A DNA stretch of 64,000 nucleotides, taken from positions 124,001-188,000 of the forward strand of contig NZ_QHJQ01000004.1 in the NCBI RefSeq assembly GCF_003185655.1, given 5' to 3'. Made by a program: the position numbers and the translations under genes. This document shows, one piece after another, positions 30,266 to 44,487 of this stretch (within the stretch, counting starts at the first letter, position 1; every line of letters begins with the position of its first letter). The notes under the pieces were generated by a model. The model saw only the letters and a program-made list of their open reading frames with translations. It did not search any database and was not told the origin of the DNA. This stretch comes from Coraliomargarita sinensis (GTDB lineage Bacteria; Verrucomicrobiota; Verrucomicrobiia; Opitutales; Coraliomargaritaceae).

Positions 30266-30802
30266 ATGGACTGCTACAACTATCAAACATCACTGAAACG
30301 CATTTGGAAAGATGCACTAGCCAAGTACGAGGCGGGCCAGCGAGAGCCTGATGAATACTTTGACACCGAAACGCTTGCCGAACTGGCTTCCGTCGGACTG
30401 AACGCGATGGATGTCTACGATTACGTGGAAGATTATGCCACCCGCGACGAGCCGGATTTTGAAACTTTTCTCATGATCTGTGAAGCTCGCCGTGACTATT
30501 TCCTGACCGAGCAAAATGCCAAACCATCCGATAAACGATTGGACAGTAACACCCTGCCCGCGAAGACCGACGAAGTGGAAGGTATTGTCTGGCTCCCTCG
30601 CCTGATGCCGAAGGCCCTGGCCAAGCTGCGCGGAGAACTGCCCCCGGAAACAATGTATTGCTGTGGGGGCGACCGAAAGTTCTTTAAAGAAAACGACATT
30701 CACCCGGCTGAATTCCTGCGCGCGATCTGGGCTTACCAGGATAATCCCAGCCGACTCGTGGAATGGGTGATCACTCGCAAAGGCGCAGAGTTGACAACCT
30801 GA
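30266..30802 (+). CDS. DUF5069 domain protein
   Basis: The ATG at 30266 gives 178 aa. The second half (WLPRLMPKALAKLRGELPPE, YCCGGDRKFFKENDI, HPAEFLRAIW) fits the DUF5069 pattern that is common in Verrucomicrobiota and Planctomycetota. The N-terminal half is acidic and helical. The function of the family is unknown. The glutaredoxin-like gene follows after 25 bp. Confidence 0.7.
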   Translation: MDCYNYQTSLKRIWKDALAKYEAGQREPDEYFDTETLAELASVGLNAMDVYDYVEDYATRDEPDFETFLMICEARRDYFLTEQNAKPSDKRLDSNTLPAKTDEVEGIVWLPRLMPKALAKLRGELPPETMYCCGGDRKFFKENDIHPAEFLRAIWAYQDNPSRLVEWVITRKGAELTT

Positions 30803-30827
30803 TCATATTCAACAACAGAGACGAATT

Positions 30828-31163
30828 ATGAAGATTATTGCATATTTGAAACCCACTTGTGGCTGGAGCATGGGCGTGCGCGCCATCATGAAGAAATACG
30901 GCCTCGAATACGAAGACCGTGACATCATCAACAAACCTGACCAGTATGCCGAGATGGTGGAGAAATCGGGTCAGCCGCTTTCTCCCTGTGTTGAAATCGA
31001 CGGACACATGCTGGCCGACGTCAGCGGTGAAGAAGTTGAAAACTACATGCTAAGCAACGGGCTGATCGAAGCCAGTGAAGAAGCGCCGGACGCCCCCACC
31101 AACGCGCCCTGCACGGATGAAGAGCATGAGGCCATGCGCACAAAGACCATTCGCTTCTTCTGA
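30828..31163 (+). CDS. Glutaredoxin-like protein
   Basis: This protein of 111 aa has a thioredoxin fold with active site TCGWS near residues 10-14, so it is a monothiol (Cys-x-x-Ser) type, and it lacks the usual cis-proline TVP motif, having LSPCVEIDG instead. A C-terminal extension carries a further cysteine (APCTDEEHEA). It may be a redox or Fe-S-related protein. It likely shares a transcript with the DUF5069 gene. Confidence 0.75.
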   Translation: MKIIAYLKPTCGWSMGVRAIMKKYGLEYEDRDIINKPDQYAEMVEKSGQPLSPCVEIDGHMLADVSGEEVENYMLSNGLIEASEEAPDAPTNAPCTDEEHEAMRTKTIRFF

Positions 31164-31387
31164 CACGCCGCTGCGCGCCACTTGGGCGGTATAACCTTCA
31201 AAAGGCGCATAAACGCTTCAAATTTAGCGCTTTACAAAATACAGTCTATTTAAGGGGCATTTATCTCTAGACAGGTGCCTTTCGATTGCTACTTTCCGCT
31301 GTTCCTCTAGATTGGGGGCAGCTCTCTACAAGCTGTTCCTGACCTCTCTGGAGCACTGATCTTGCAAAACTAACAAGCTTTACTGAT

Positions 31388-36043
<4,656 letters not shown>

Positions 36044-36082
36044 ACCACCTTCACATACACTTTCACTCTCACTTTAGTAATT

Positions 36083-37570
36083 ATGGGTAAAGCAACAGGA
36101 TTTTTGGAATTCGAACGAGCACCGATCGCCGACCGCGATCCGATCGAACGTTTGAAGGATTGGGAAGAAACACACGAACACCCCGACTACGAGAAAGTGC
36201 AACAGCAGGGTGCCCGCTGCATGGATTGTGGTACGCCCTACTGCCACACCGGCATGGAGCTCAGCAACATGGCGAGCGGCTGCCCGATCAATAACTTGAT
36301 CCCGGAGTTTAATGACCTCGTTTATCGTGGTCGCTGGCACGATGCCTACCTGCGTCTGGCCAAAACCAACAACTTCCCGGAATTCACCGGTCGTGTCTGC
36401 CCCGCTCCCTGTGAGGGCTCCTGCGTACTCGGTGTCATCGAGCCGCCGGTCACGATTAAAAATATCGAGCAGTCCATCATCGACCGCGCCTGGGATGAGG
36501 GTTGGGTCAAACCAACGGCTCCGGAAGAGCTTACCGGTAAAAAAGTTGCGGTTGTCGGCTCAGGCCCAGCAGGTCTCTCCGCTGCCGACCAGCTCAATCA
36601 AGCCGGGCATCTGGTCACGGTTTACGAGCGTGCCGACCGTATCGGGGGCCTCCTCATGTATGGCATCCCCAACATGAAGTTGCAGAAAGAGATTGTGAAC
36701 CGCCGCGTCGACTTGATGCGCGAAGAAGGTGTCACCTTCCAGACCAACACCGAAATCGGCAAGGATATCTCTTCGAAGCAGCTGCTCGACGATTTCGATG
36801 CCGTTGTCCTTTGCTGTGGCGCCACCAAACCGCGCGACCTTCCGATCGAAGGCCGTGAACTCGGCAACATCCGCTTCGCCATGGAGTTCCTCACTCCCAA
36901 CACCAAGGAGCTTTGGGATGTGCGCGAAGAAAAGTCGAAAGAGTTTACCGAACTGGCCAAGGATAAGAACGTCGTCATTATCGGCGGCGGGGACACGGGT
37001 ACCGACTGCGTGGGCACCTCCCTGCGCCACGGCTGCAAGAGCGTGACGCAACTTGAGATCATGCCCAAGCCGCCGGAAGAACGCGCCGATAACAACCCGT
37101 GGCCGGAATGGCCCAAGACCTACAAGGTCGACTACGGCCAGGAAGAAGCCGCCGCCGTGCAGGGCGCAGATCCGCGCCAGTATCTCGTGAGTTCCAGCAA
37201 GTTCGAGGGTGACGAAAACGGAAACGTGAAAGCGGTTCACGTCCACGACATCGAATGGACCAACGAAAATGGCCGCTTTATTCCCAAGAAAGTTGAAGGC
37301 TCGGACCGCGTGATCGAAGCCGAGCTGGTACTTCTCGCCATGGGCTTCCTCGGACCGGAAAATACCATCGTGGAAGAGCTTGAACTCGAGCAGGACGCAC
37401 GCACCAACGTGAAGGCAGAGTACGGTAAGTTCACCACCAGCATCGACAAGGTCTTTGCGGCCGGTGACATGCGCCGCGGCCAGTCCCTCATCGTCTGGGC
37501 CATCAACGAAGGACGCGCCGTCGCCCGCGAATGCGACCGCTTCCTCATGGGCACGACCAAACTTCCTTAA
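36083..37570 (+). CDS. gltD: Glutamate synthase small subunit
   Basis: This protein of 495 aa supplies electrons from NADPH to GltB. N-terminal Fe-S cysteines are in [16 protein letters not shown] and [18 protein letters not shown] and NADPH Rossmann loops are [17 protein letters not shown] and [15 protein letters not shown]. It forms an operon with gltB, and a strong terminator follows. Confidence 0.97.
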   Translation: MGKATGFLEFERAPIADRDPIERLKDWEETHEHPDYEKVQQQGARCMDCGTPYCHTGMELSNMASGCPINNLIPEFNDLVYRGRWHDAYLRLAKTNNFPEFTGRVCPAPCEGSCVLGVIEPPVTIKNIEQSIIDRAWDEGWVKPTAPEELTGKKVAVVGSGPAGLSAADQLNQAGHLVTVYERADRIGGLLMYGIPNMKLQKEIVNRRVDLMREEGVTFQTNTEIGKDISSKQLLDDFDAVVLCCGATKPRDLPIEGRELGNIRFAMEFLTPNTKELWDVREEKSKEFTELAKDKNVVIIGGGDTGTDCVGTSLRHGCKSVTQLEIMPKPPEERADNNPWPEWPKTYKVDYGQEEAAAVQGADPRQYLVSSSKFEGDENGNVKAVHVHDIEWTNENGRFIPKKVEGSDRVIEAELVLLAMGFLGPENTIVEELELEQDARTNVKAEYGKFTTSIDKVFAAGDMRRGQSLIVWAINEGRAVARECDRFLMGTTKLP

Positions 37571-37595
37571 ACGAAGTAATGAGCTTTAATATGCA

Positions 37596-37630
37596 GGCCG
37601 CGTTCCTCTTCGGGAGCGCGGCCTTTTTTT
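37596..37630 (+). terminator. Terminator of gltBD
   Basis: A GGCCGCG/CGCGGCC hairpin is followed by seven T, 26 bp after the gltD stop. Confidence 0.92.
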
Positions 37631-37834
37631 GGCGTTTCGATTCAATACCAGATCCACACGAGATGTAACGATGGCAGCCTGCCACAGCGTAATCCAATGA
37701 AGGCGGGTCCTCTGCCATCCATCCGGGATCTAGCTATTGGGATCCTCTTGCCCTAAGGGAGGGAGCCGGAGGACTGGCTCGAAAAACTATGCCGTGGCAC
37801 ACTGGCTATGCTACATCAATCCGGCAGCGGCACC

Positions 37835-37859
37835 GTGGCGTGCTCGCTTGTCGAGCGCC
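37835..37859. repeat. Dispersed palindromic repeat, copy 1
   Basis: A 25-bp sequence with the hairpin GCTCG-cttgt-CGAGC matches 39731-39755 at 23 of 25 positions. Confidence 0.75.
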
Positions 37860-37928
37860 CGAAACTTGCGCGTACTTGAAAACCACCGCCCCCCTGATCG
37901 CAAGGAAGGATGCGGTTACCACTCCGGA

Positions 37929-39614
37929 CTAGTACAGCTCTTGGCCATCTTCAATAAGCTGTGCTTTCAACTTACCGTAGTCCACGTTCTGAACGCTAAC
38001 ATTGCCATCAATCGCCAGTACCGCCGCAGTTCCGGCGCTTTGGCCCAGCACCATGCCGACCGGCTCCATTCGAATAGAGCCAAAGGCGATGTGGGAAGAT
38101 GACACACACCAGGGCACGAGAAGGTTCTCACACTCACCTTCCGCTGGCACGATGGATTTATAGGAAATCGGGTACGGCTTGCCGTTGAAGTGCTTCTGCA
38201 CATCCCCCTCGTTGCGCACATTACCCTTGTAGACGACGCGCTGCACATGGTGCGAGTCCATGGTGTAGGCGCCCATGCCGACCGAATCCTCGACCTGCGG
38301 GAAGTCCTCTTTTTGAAGAATCTGGTTCTCCGTCATGACAAAGTCCGAAATCATACGGCGTCCCTCGCGGACGTAAATATTGTAGGGCCAATGATCGTTA
38401 TCCACGAATTCATCCTTGGGTAAGCCCCAACCGGAATACTGCTTGCGGACACCTTCGGGCATACGTGGATGGTTTTGCAAGGTCCAGATCAGGCCGAGCT
38501 GCCAATCCCGCTGAATAGCGGCGACTTTTTCGCGCTCTTCGTGGGACAAAGTAGTCCAGTCCCAGTAATCCGGATGCTCGGGCGGCAAATGACTGTAGTT
38601 ATTGCCGATCTTATTCATGGAAATCCCGCCGTTGTTATTCGAATCCGTCTTCTTGTTCGGGATCGGTGAGAACTTGTAGAATGCGCCCCATTGCCCGCGA
38701 TAGCCGGCGTCAACCGCGCGGAAGAGTAATTCATAAGTCGCCTCGTCGTAGTTCTCCGGCTTCGCGATGGGGACCATATTGTCTTCCGCACTCGTCAGGC
38801 AGACTCGATAACAATAGGCCTGCATCCGGTGGTCTCCTTTGCCCACATCAGCCTCGTCAAATGGGTTCACATCCGGCAGCAGTCCGCTTTCCGGATCGCC
38901 TTCGACCACATAGGGATCCACCGGCTTGGTAATGTTATTTTTATTCACAGGAAGTGTGATGCCGTTGACCGTTTCATCGTATGTAGCGTTGCTTTCGCGG
39001 CCCACTGTAAAGGTCACATCGGCCGCCGCCAAAAGATCACCTTCGTAGGAAGCATCGATGAACATTTGACCCGCCACTTTTCTTCCGTCCTGCAAATGAA
39101 GCTCGGTGATACGCTGCCCCTCCATTGTGGTCCCGTTGTCCAGGTCAAGGCGCCCCTCAACCACGGTAACGCCCGCTTCTTCCACCAGCTGGTCAAAAAT
39201 CATTTCCGCCACCTTGGGCTCGAAAACGGAACCCAACTCAGTCGCGTCATTAAAAGTCGGCGCGCCCTGCCCCTTCTTGGGAAAGTCATCCTTCGATTGA
39301 TGCACCCAGGCCTCGTCATTCTGGTAGTGCAGATAGACTCGATGATAGAATTCACGGGAAATCCCGCCCAAAATTCGGGAATTACCGATATCCGTCCACC
39401 CCAGTCCGCTGCTGGTCATGCCACCGAGGTGCCCGTATTGGGAAACCAGAATCACCGATTTACCCATCCGGGCCGCCTGCACCGCGGCGGAAACACCGAC
39501 GGCTGCATCGCCGTAAACCACAACGTCGGCCTCCAGGGTTTCGGGCTGGCTGGACTCTTCAGAGTTGCAGCCGCTGCAAACAAATAAAACGAAAAGGGAG
39601 AGAATATAACGCAT
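37929..39614 (-). CDS. FAD-dependent oxidoreductase, predicted lipoprotein
   Basis: The 561-residue protein starts with a lipoprotein signal (lipobox VCSGC, cysteine near residue 16) and then a FAD-binding start ADVVVYGDAAVGVSAAVQAA. LVSQYGHLGGMTSSGLGWTD and FIDASYEGDLLAAADV are typical of the FAD_oxidored family, which is abundant in Verrucomicrobiota and Planctomycetota near polysaccharide-degradation genes. Anchoring a flavoprotein outside the cytoplasm implies FAD loading in the periplasm. The substrate is unknown, and the gene stands alone. Confidence 0.85.
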   Translation of the reverse strand: MRYILSLFVLFVCSGCNSEESSQPETLEADVVVYGDAAVGVSAAVQAARMGKSVILVSQYGHLGGMTSSGLGWTDIGNSRILGGISREFYHRVYLHYQNDEAWVHQSKDDFPKKGQGAPTFNDATELGSVFEPKVAEMIFDQLVEEAGVTVVEGRLDLDNGTTMEGQRITELHLQDGRKVAGQMFIDASYEGDLLAAADVTFTVGRESNATYDETVNGITLPVNKNNITKPVDPYVVEGDPESGLLPDVNPFDEADVGKGDHRMQAYCYRVCLTSAEDNMVPIAKPENYDEATYELLFRAVDAGYRGQWGAFYKFSPIPNKKTDSNNNGGISMNKIGNNYSHLPPEHPDYWDWTTLSHEEREKVAAIQRDWQLGLIWTLQNHPRMPEGVRKQYSGWGLPKDEFVDNDHWPYNIYVREGRRMISDFVMTENQILQKEDFPQVEDSVGMGAYTMDSHHVQRVVYKGNVRNEGDVQKHFNGKPYPISYKSIVPAEGECENLLVPWCVSSSHIAFGSIRMEPVGMVLGQSAGTAAVLAIDGNVSVQNVDYGKLKAQLIEDGQELY

Positions 39615-40017
39615 GGGTTGGAGTTAATTAAGCCCATCAGCGGGGTAAAGGATGAAAGGCTTATTCCTGGCATGCCGCGAACCGGCATGGTACTTTGGGG
39701 AAGTCAGGCAGAACCAAGGAAAAGACGAGCGTGGTGTGCTCGCTTGCCGAGCGCCGAGACAAGGCAACGGTTAAGGCGCGCGAAATCTCTCCCGCAAGTT
39801 TGAGCGCAAAAGAACTGTACAGCCTTCGCTGTGCTCCGCGCCACTAATCTTCCCCTCTGGCATGCCAAGCCGTTTGATCACGCCGTAGTCGCAGGGCGCG
39901 CAGGCGGTAGTCAGGAGCGAGAGTCACTTGCCATACGGTCCACCTTCGCTTCACGGGGTGAAGTCTACGGCGTGATAGCCTTCGCCGTTGCTCCGCTCTG
40001 TAACTTTGCGGATAATT
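39615..40017. other. Intergenic region with repeats left of the Mu-like element
   Basis: No gene is supported here. A second copy of the dispersed palindrome lies at 39731-39755. A perfect 12-bp inverted repeat (ATCACGCCGTAG at 39877-39888 and its complement at 39965-39976) encloses a smaller hairpin. Host promoter signals for the FAD lipoprotein gene should also lie at the left end. Confidence 0.55.
39731..39755. repeat. Dispersed palindromic repeat, copy 2
   Basis: This is the partner of 37835-37859, with hairpin GCTCG-cttgc-CGAGC. Confidence 0.75.
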
Positions 40018-40069
40018 TGTCTTAAAATCGTAGGGAACTCGATGAAAGTATCCGTACAGCGAAAAGCCC

Positions 40070-40095
40070 CGCTGAAAAGGGTATTTTTCTCAGCG
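40070..40095 (-). terminator. Terminator of the transposition operon
   Basis: CGCTGA/TCAGCG with an A/T-rich inner stem lies 25 bp past the MuB-like stop and is followed on the minus strand by GGGGCTTTTC. The T run is short. Confidence 0.6.
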
Positions 40096-40119
40096 CGGCG
40101 AATTTCGGCCTGATTAAGG

Positions 40120-41730
40120 CTATGTCGTGACGGGTTCCTCTACTGTGGATTGTCGGATTCTGTTTCGTGAATTGCCGCCTGCTTTCACAGGCTCTGAAAT
40201 GTCTTTGCAGCGGTTGTGATAGCCTCTTGCAGAATTGGCTTTCGGCGTCCTTTTGGGCGCCGCCTTTGGCTGCTCTGCCTGTTGCGGTTCTTCAGGGATG
40301 ATCTCTTCCACGGCGGATAAGATCTGAGCTGGCCCGGCTCCGTCTTTACCCTGCTTCTTTGCGAAGTAGTTTGCTCGCGTGACGACGCGCTCGATGCCTG
40401 CAACGTAATCTTCAATGCTCTCGGAGACCTCACGAAGTAAGCGGATCGAATCGTTGTCAGCGTCTGGAAGCTTGTGCCTGGCAATCGCTTCGAGGTCCTT
40501 GGAGCTTAGTTCGGCTGGCAACAACTCGTGGTGCTTGACGCGCCCTTTAAGCTGGCGGGAGTTCCAGCCGATGGACTTCTCATATTTATCGCATTGCTGA
40601 TAGAACTGAGGCGTGGAGACAAGCACGACCGGAACGCCTTTATCAACGAGCGAGAGACGCAACCAGTCGATCCGCTTGGGCGCGGACCGGACCCGGTTCA
40701 GTTGCGGCCATAGCGCCCAGGCTTCGTCAATTACCAGGACGATGTCCCCTTGTTGAAGCATATCTTCGATCCGGACACGCATGTCGATTGCCTTGAGCGC
40801 CGAAGAGGAACTAACACCGATTGCTTTTGCGATGGAACGAAAGAAAGTCTTCTCGTCGAAACCAGACTCCAGGGACATGTAAATGGCTTTGCCTGGGTGA
40901 CGCGCACAAAAGTTCCGGGCCGTAACACTCTTACCCATGCGTTCCAGCCCCTCAATGATAACAAGGGTCTTCGTTTCCAGTGCGTAGTCCATGGCATCGA
41001 GTATCCGCTGGCTGATCTCGGTTTCTGCCAACTCGGATTCAGCAGCCTCGATTTTCGAGCGCCGGTAGAGATAGAGCGCTTCGACGAGCCCGCAAAAATT
41101 CCAGAGGTTGGTATATGAAGACAGGTTGGGACGGATTCGCGGCCGGGCCAGAGCCGTCTTTAATTTGGAATACGGTTCATCGAGTTTTTTTGAAGGATCG
41201 AGGCAAAGGACCTTCAAATGGTCCGCCAACTCGGAGGCATCGAGGCGGGCCTGATCATGGAAGTCGCGCACCGGATAAGAATCGGGGCAGCCGGTGTGGT
41301 ATTGCGCGCCGGACGGCTCCTCGTCTTCGTCGTAATCGCGAGGCATGAGTATTTGGCTAAAGTCCGGGTCGATTTCATCGCCGTCGAGTGGGAATTCTTC
41401 CCGGCAGCTGTCCGGCATTTCATCGCGAATCAAGCGGACTTCATCCGGCGTGTAGGTATCATCACCCGCTTTTCCGAGTTTTACCATGGTAGGGGTTCCG
41501 ACGCGCTCCGGGAACATCTCCAGGAGTTCTTCTGCAACCCGCTCAAGGCCCCCCTCCTTGTGGGACTCTTGTTGAAGAAAATAAATCAAGGCGCGGTCTT
41601 CTGGGTCCTCGATCACCCGGACCCGCTTGGTAACGTGATTGCCCTTCAAGCCAGTGTCGTAAGCGCTGCTGGAACAGTAGCGCTCTTGCTTGAAGGTATT
41701 TGGATCGGAAGATTTTCGGGTGCTACTCAT
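40120..41730 (-). CDS. MuB-like AAA+ target-selection ATPase
   Basis: This protein of 536 aa has Walker A GLERMGKS at residues 261-268 and Walker B IVLVIDEAW around 330-337, with a following sensor-like LVSTPQFYQQ. In Mu and Tn7-like systems, such an ATPase coats target DNA, activates the transposase and gives target immunity. It is longer than MuB (312 aa), with about 240 extra N-terminal residues, partly acidic, and a basic C-terminal tail. It overlaps the transposase gene by 8 bp and ends the operon. Confidence 0.85.
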   Translation of the reverse strand: MSSTRKSSDPNTFKQERYCSSSAYDTGLKGNHVTKRVRVIEDPEDRALIYFLQQESHKEGGLERVAEELLEMFPERVGTPTMVKLGKAGDDTYTPDEVRLIRDEMPDSCREEFPLDGDEIDPDFSQILMPRDYDEDEEPSGAQYHTGCPDSYPVRDFHDQARLDASELADHLKVLCLDPSKKLDEPYSKLKTALARPRIRPNLSSYTNLWNFCGLVEALYLYRRSKIEAAESELAETEISQRILDAMDYALETKTLVIIEGLERMGKSVTARNFCARHPGKAIYMSLESGFDEKTFFRSIAKAIGVSSSSALKAIDMRVRIEDMLQQGDIVLVIDEAWALWPQLNRVRSAPKRIDWLRLSLVDKGVPVVLVSTPQFYQQCDKYEKSIGWNSRQLKGRVKHHELLPAELSSKDLEAIARHKLPDADNDSIRLLREVSESIEDYVAGIERVVTRANYFAKKQGKDGAGPAQILSAVEEIIPEEPQQAEQPKAAPKRTPKANSARGYHNRCKDISEPVKAGGNSRNRIRQSTVEEPVTT

Positions 41731-44158
41731 GGTTCAATTTCTCCTTTAGTTTTTGCCGTGTCTTTTGCAGGGCCGAGAGTGATTCGGCGGCGCGTTCCGG
41801 ATTGCGGGGCTGACTATTCCTCCGGATGCCCAGGCGGGATTCTTCACGGCGCAGCTTGCGGGTGGCACTGACCGTGCGTTTTCTTTCGGATTCAACTTTC
41901 GAGCGATCCTCTTCGATCTGTGTCCCGAGCTCGTAAGCACTCCGCTCGGCCATCGTGCGACGGAACATCTTATCGTGTTGTTTGAAGTGAGGCTTGATGG
42001 TCCGATAGAGCGTTCTGGCGTATTTGTTGTGCGCCTCGGCCTGGGCCAATGCGGCAGAGAGTGTTTCATCGCCATCTTCGGCCATGGCGGGCGCTTGTAG
42101 TTCCAGCGGCACACTGACAGGGCTCTGCCGCTTCATGTCAGTGATCGTGATTGACTCGGGGACTGACTCGCTCGTGTCGAACCAGACCAGGACTTCTTTG
42201 CCTTGCAGCTGGCCGGTGGCCTCGTTGCGGTAATAGAATGACTGGCCTTTGAAAGTAAGACGGATGCCGTTTCGAGTAACACGCATCGGCTTGCGGTGAT
42301 TCGCGAGGAGGTAACGCAGAGAGCCATCGAGGCGCATCAGAGGATCGCTGAAGTCGAACAGGCTTTCAAATGCTTCAGCCGGGCTCATTCCGTTCAGGCG
42401 GCCTTCTTGCGGTTCGTTGTTGTGGGCCTCGCAGGCTTTCTCCAATTGCTCGATCCATTGAGCGCGGGACATTAGAAAATCAGAATACTCGATCTTTCCA
42501 GCCTGGGCCTTGAGCATCTTCTTTTTGAATCGCTCATAACCTTCTGTCATTTCAGCGCGGCCAGCATACCCCGGCAAAGGATCGGTTCTGTTCTGGATAT
42601 CGCCAATCACCCTTTCCACGACTTTGGAGCGTGGATTCGTCGCGTGCTTGAACTGGCAAAACTCGCGAAGGCCTTGCTCTGTATCAGCCCACGGAGTTTC
42701 ATCGCCGTTGCGGTCGCCAGTAAGTAGCCGGGCGCTCTTCCAGATTCCCCGCTCAAAGTAAAAGCCCTTTCGCGGCAAGCCGTATTGGTCATGAATATCG
42801 ATGACCGTCTGGCGAATGATCCGGCCATTGTAGTTGCGTTCGGAATGCAGGCAGAAGCCTAGAACATAGTCGGACCGGATATCGACAAATACGAGGAACT
42901 GCCCGCGCATGGCGCGAATGCCTTCCGGCGTCTGCTCCCAGTAATAATGATTCATGGTCGCATCGTCGCCCTGGAACCAATCGCCAGCGGAGCAATCGCT
43001 CCAATCACGCGTCACATAAGCGCCGTTCATCTTGTGCCGGTGCAGGCCGTGGTGAATGTTTTTCAGGTTCCGGACATCGTTTGAAATATCCTGGCGGATG
43101 GAATGCGGCACATGCGACTTGCTGGCCGGATTGTTTAAGAAGCGCTGTGTGGTTTCGTAGCTGAGTTCACCGGCTTGAAGTGTTTCGCGCCATGCCTGAG
43201 AGATGCGGCAGCCACGTTCGACAGATGCCGCGATCAGCTTATGGCGGTCTTCTTCCGGCAACTCAGGGGCGCGGCGGTTGCCCGAGCGTTCCGCCCGCTT
43301 GTCTTTTACGGCTTGCAGATCCCCGCCGCTTTCGATCCAGGCTTTCAGCTTCCGGTCGAAGTTGCGACGGAGTGCTGGCAGGTTTTTAGAGAGCACGACG
43401 CCGCTTCGATGAATGGTATTGATGACGACTTTCCGGGCCTCGGCTTCTTTCCAGCCTTCTTCGACCAGGCATTCCAATTCGCTGCAAGCGGAGTCCCAGA
43501 TCAGGGTGCGCTCTGTGTTGCTGGGCCGTGCTGGCGTTTCACAGCCTTGCAGATGCATTTCCAGCCGGGCCAGGGCTCCATCAGGCAGGCTCTTCTTCGG
43601 CTTGCCTGGCTGCTTTAGGGAGAGCTTCGCTGAGAGGTAAATCTCGGTCCGGTCGAATTGTTGAAAGCCTCTATCCCGGTCCAGCGAGCGCTTGGCGAGC
43701 TTCCACCAGTGGCCTGGGGTGATGGTGTGGCCGAATGCTTGCTTGTAGTCGCGCAGGCCCAGTGCCTCGATCTCTTCGCTCGGCAAAGTGCCTTCGGCAA
43801 CCATCGGCAGGATCTCGGAAAGTGCGCGCTGCAGTTTCTTTGCATCTTCGATGCAGTGGCCTTTCAACTCACCCAGGGTAACGATCTTGTCCCGGTGCCT
43901 TGGCTGCCATTGCTCTTTCGGGAACTGCATGAGCCGGTCTATGCTAAGGTGCCCGTGCTGCTCGGCCGCTTCGTGTAACGCGCCTTGCAGGGCCTTGGGC
44001 AGGCTCTCGATCTTCCAGGCGGAAGTCTCCTTGCCTTTTACGATCACCACGGAATCTGCTTCGATCCCTGCCAGACTCTTGCGCACACCACGGGCCGTGC
44101 GATTCAGAGCGGTTGCGATATCTGCGGCGGTATAGGCATTTGTCTGCGTCCTATCCAT
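41723..44158 (-). CDS. MuA-like DDE transposase
   Basis: This protein of 811 aa has an N-terminal HTH-like segment (YTAADIATALNRTARGVRKSL) and a central RNase H-fold core. WFQGDDATMNHYYW gives the first acidic residue (Asp398/399), FVDIRSDYVLGF the next strand, and KVVERVIGDIQNR the final Glu515. The position where DNG is normal reads FERGIWKS (Glu469), so the usual second Asp looks replaced. A beta-barrel follows, then a basic coiled C-terminus that in MuA contacts MuB. It overlaps both neighbours, confirming one operon. Confidence 0.88.
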   Translation of the reverse strand: MDRTQTNAYTAADIATALNRTARGVRKSLAGIEADSVVIVKGKETSAWKIESLPKALQGALHEAAEQHGHLSIDRLMQFPKEQWQPRHRDKIVTLGELKGHCIEDAKKLQRALSEILPMVAEGTLPSEEIEALGLRDYKQAFGHTITPGHWWKLAKRSLDRDRGFQQFDRTEIYLSAKLSLKQPGKPKKSLPDGALARLEMHLQGCETPARPSNTERTLIWDSACSELECLVEEGWKEAEARKVVINTIHRSGVVLSKNLPALRRNFDRKLKAWIESGGDLQAVKDKRAERSGNRRAPELPEEDRHKLIAASVERGCRISQAWRETLQAGELSYETTQRFLNNPASKSHVPHSIRQDISNDVRNLKNIHHGLHRHKMNGAYVTRDWSDCSAGDWFQGDDATMNHYYWEQTPEGIRAMRGQFLVFVDIRSDYVLGFCLHSERNYNGRIIRQTVIDIHDQYGLPRKGFYFERGIWKSARLLTGDRNGDETPWADTEQGLREFCQFKHATNPRSKVVERVIGDIQNRTDPLPGYAGRAEMTEGYERFKKKMLKAQAGKIEYSDFLMSRAQWIEQLEKACEAHNNEPQEGRLNGMSPAEAFESLFDFSDPLMRLDGSLRYLLANHRKPMRVTRNGIRLTFKGQSFYYRNEATGQLQGKEVLVWFDTSESVPESITITDMKRQSPVSVPLELQAPAMAEDGDETLSAALAQAEAHNKYARTLYRTIKPHFKQHDKMFRRTMAERSAYELGTQIEEDRSKVESERKRTVSATRKLRREESRLGIRRNSQPRNPERAAESLSALQKTRQKLKEKLNHE

Positions 44159-44477
44159 CTGTGCCTCCTTTCAAGTGGGCTTTCAGCCGGTTGTATAGAT
44201 TCTCCAGGGCTGGCTTTGGAAACTCGAACAGAGGCGAGCAGCCTGCGTCCGCCAGAAGGCGGGCCGCGATAAACTCTTCGTAGCTCTCGACCGGGATGCG
44301 GTAGTGGACCCGTGGTGAGCCCATCTTTGAGATGTTGACGGCATTGAGCTGCCCGGCCTCGATGAGATTGATCAGGTGACGCTTCGTCACCCCTAGCTTG
44401 GCCTCCACCTCCGCCAGTTGGAGGGTGGAGCGCCCTTCGAATAAGAGCGAGCGATATGCATTTTTAGGGAGGCTCAT
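44151..44477 (-). CDS. Small HTH (excisionase/MerR-like) protein
   Basis: This protein of 108 aa has the pattern LQLAEVEAKLGVTKRHLINLIEAGQL, followed by a wing-like VHYRIPVESYEEFI, as in excisionase or MerR-type DNA-binding proteins. It directly precedes and overlaps the transposase gene by 8 bp, so it may regulate the operon or assist transposition complexes. This role is inferred. Confidence 0.65.
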   Translation of the reverse strand: MSLPKNAYRSLLFEGRSTLQLAEVEAKLGVTKRHLINLIEAGQLNAVNISKMGSPRVHYRIPVESYEEFIAARLLADAGCSPLFEFPKPALENLYNRLKAHLKGGTDG

Positions 44478-44487
44478 GACTGCATCT

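Larger units (their letters stand above)
37571..37928. other. Intergenic region: terminator plus repeat, no gene
   Basis: After the gltBD terminator I see no coding frame. The stretch 37835-37859 is a 25-bp palindromic sequence that recurs with two changes at 39731-39755, so the two flank the FAD-dependent lipoprotein gene. Confidence 0.6.
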
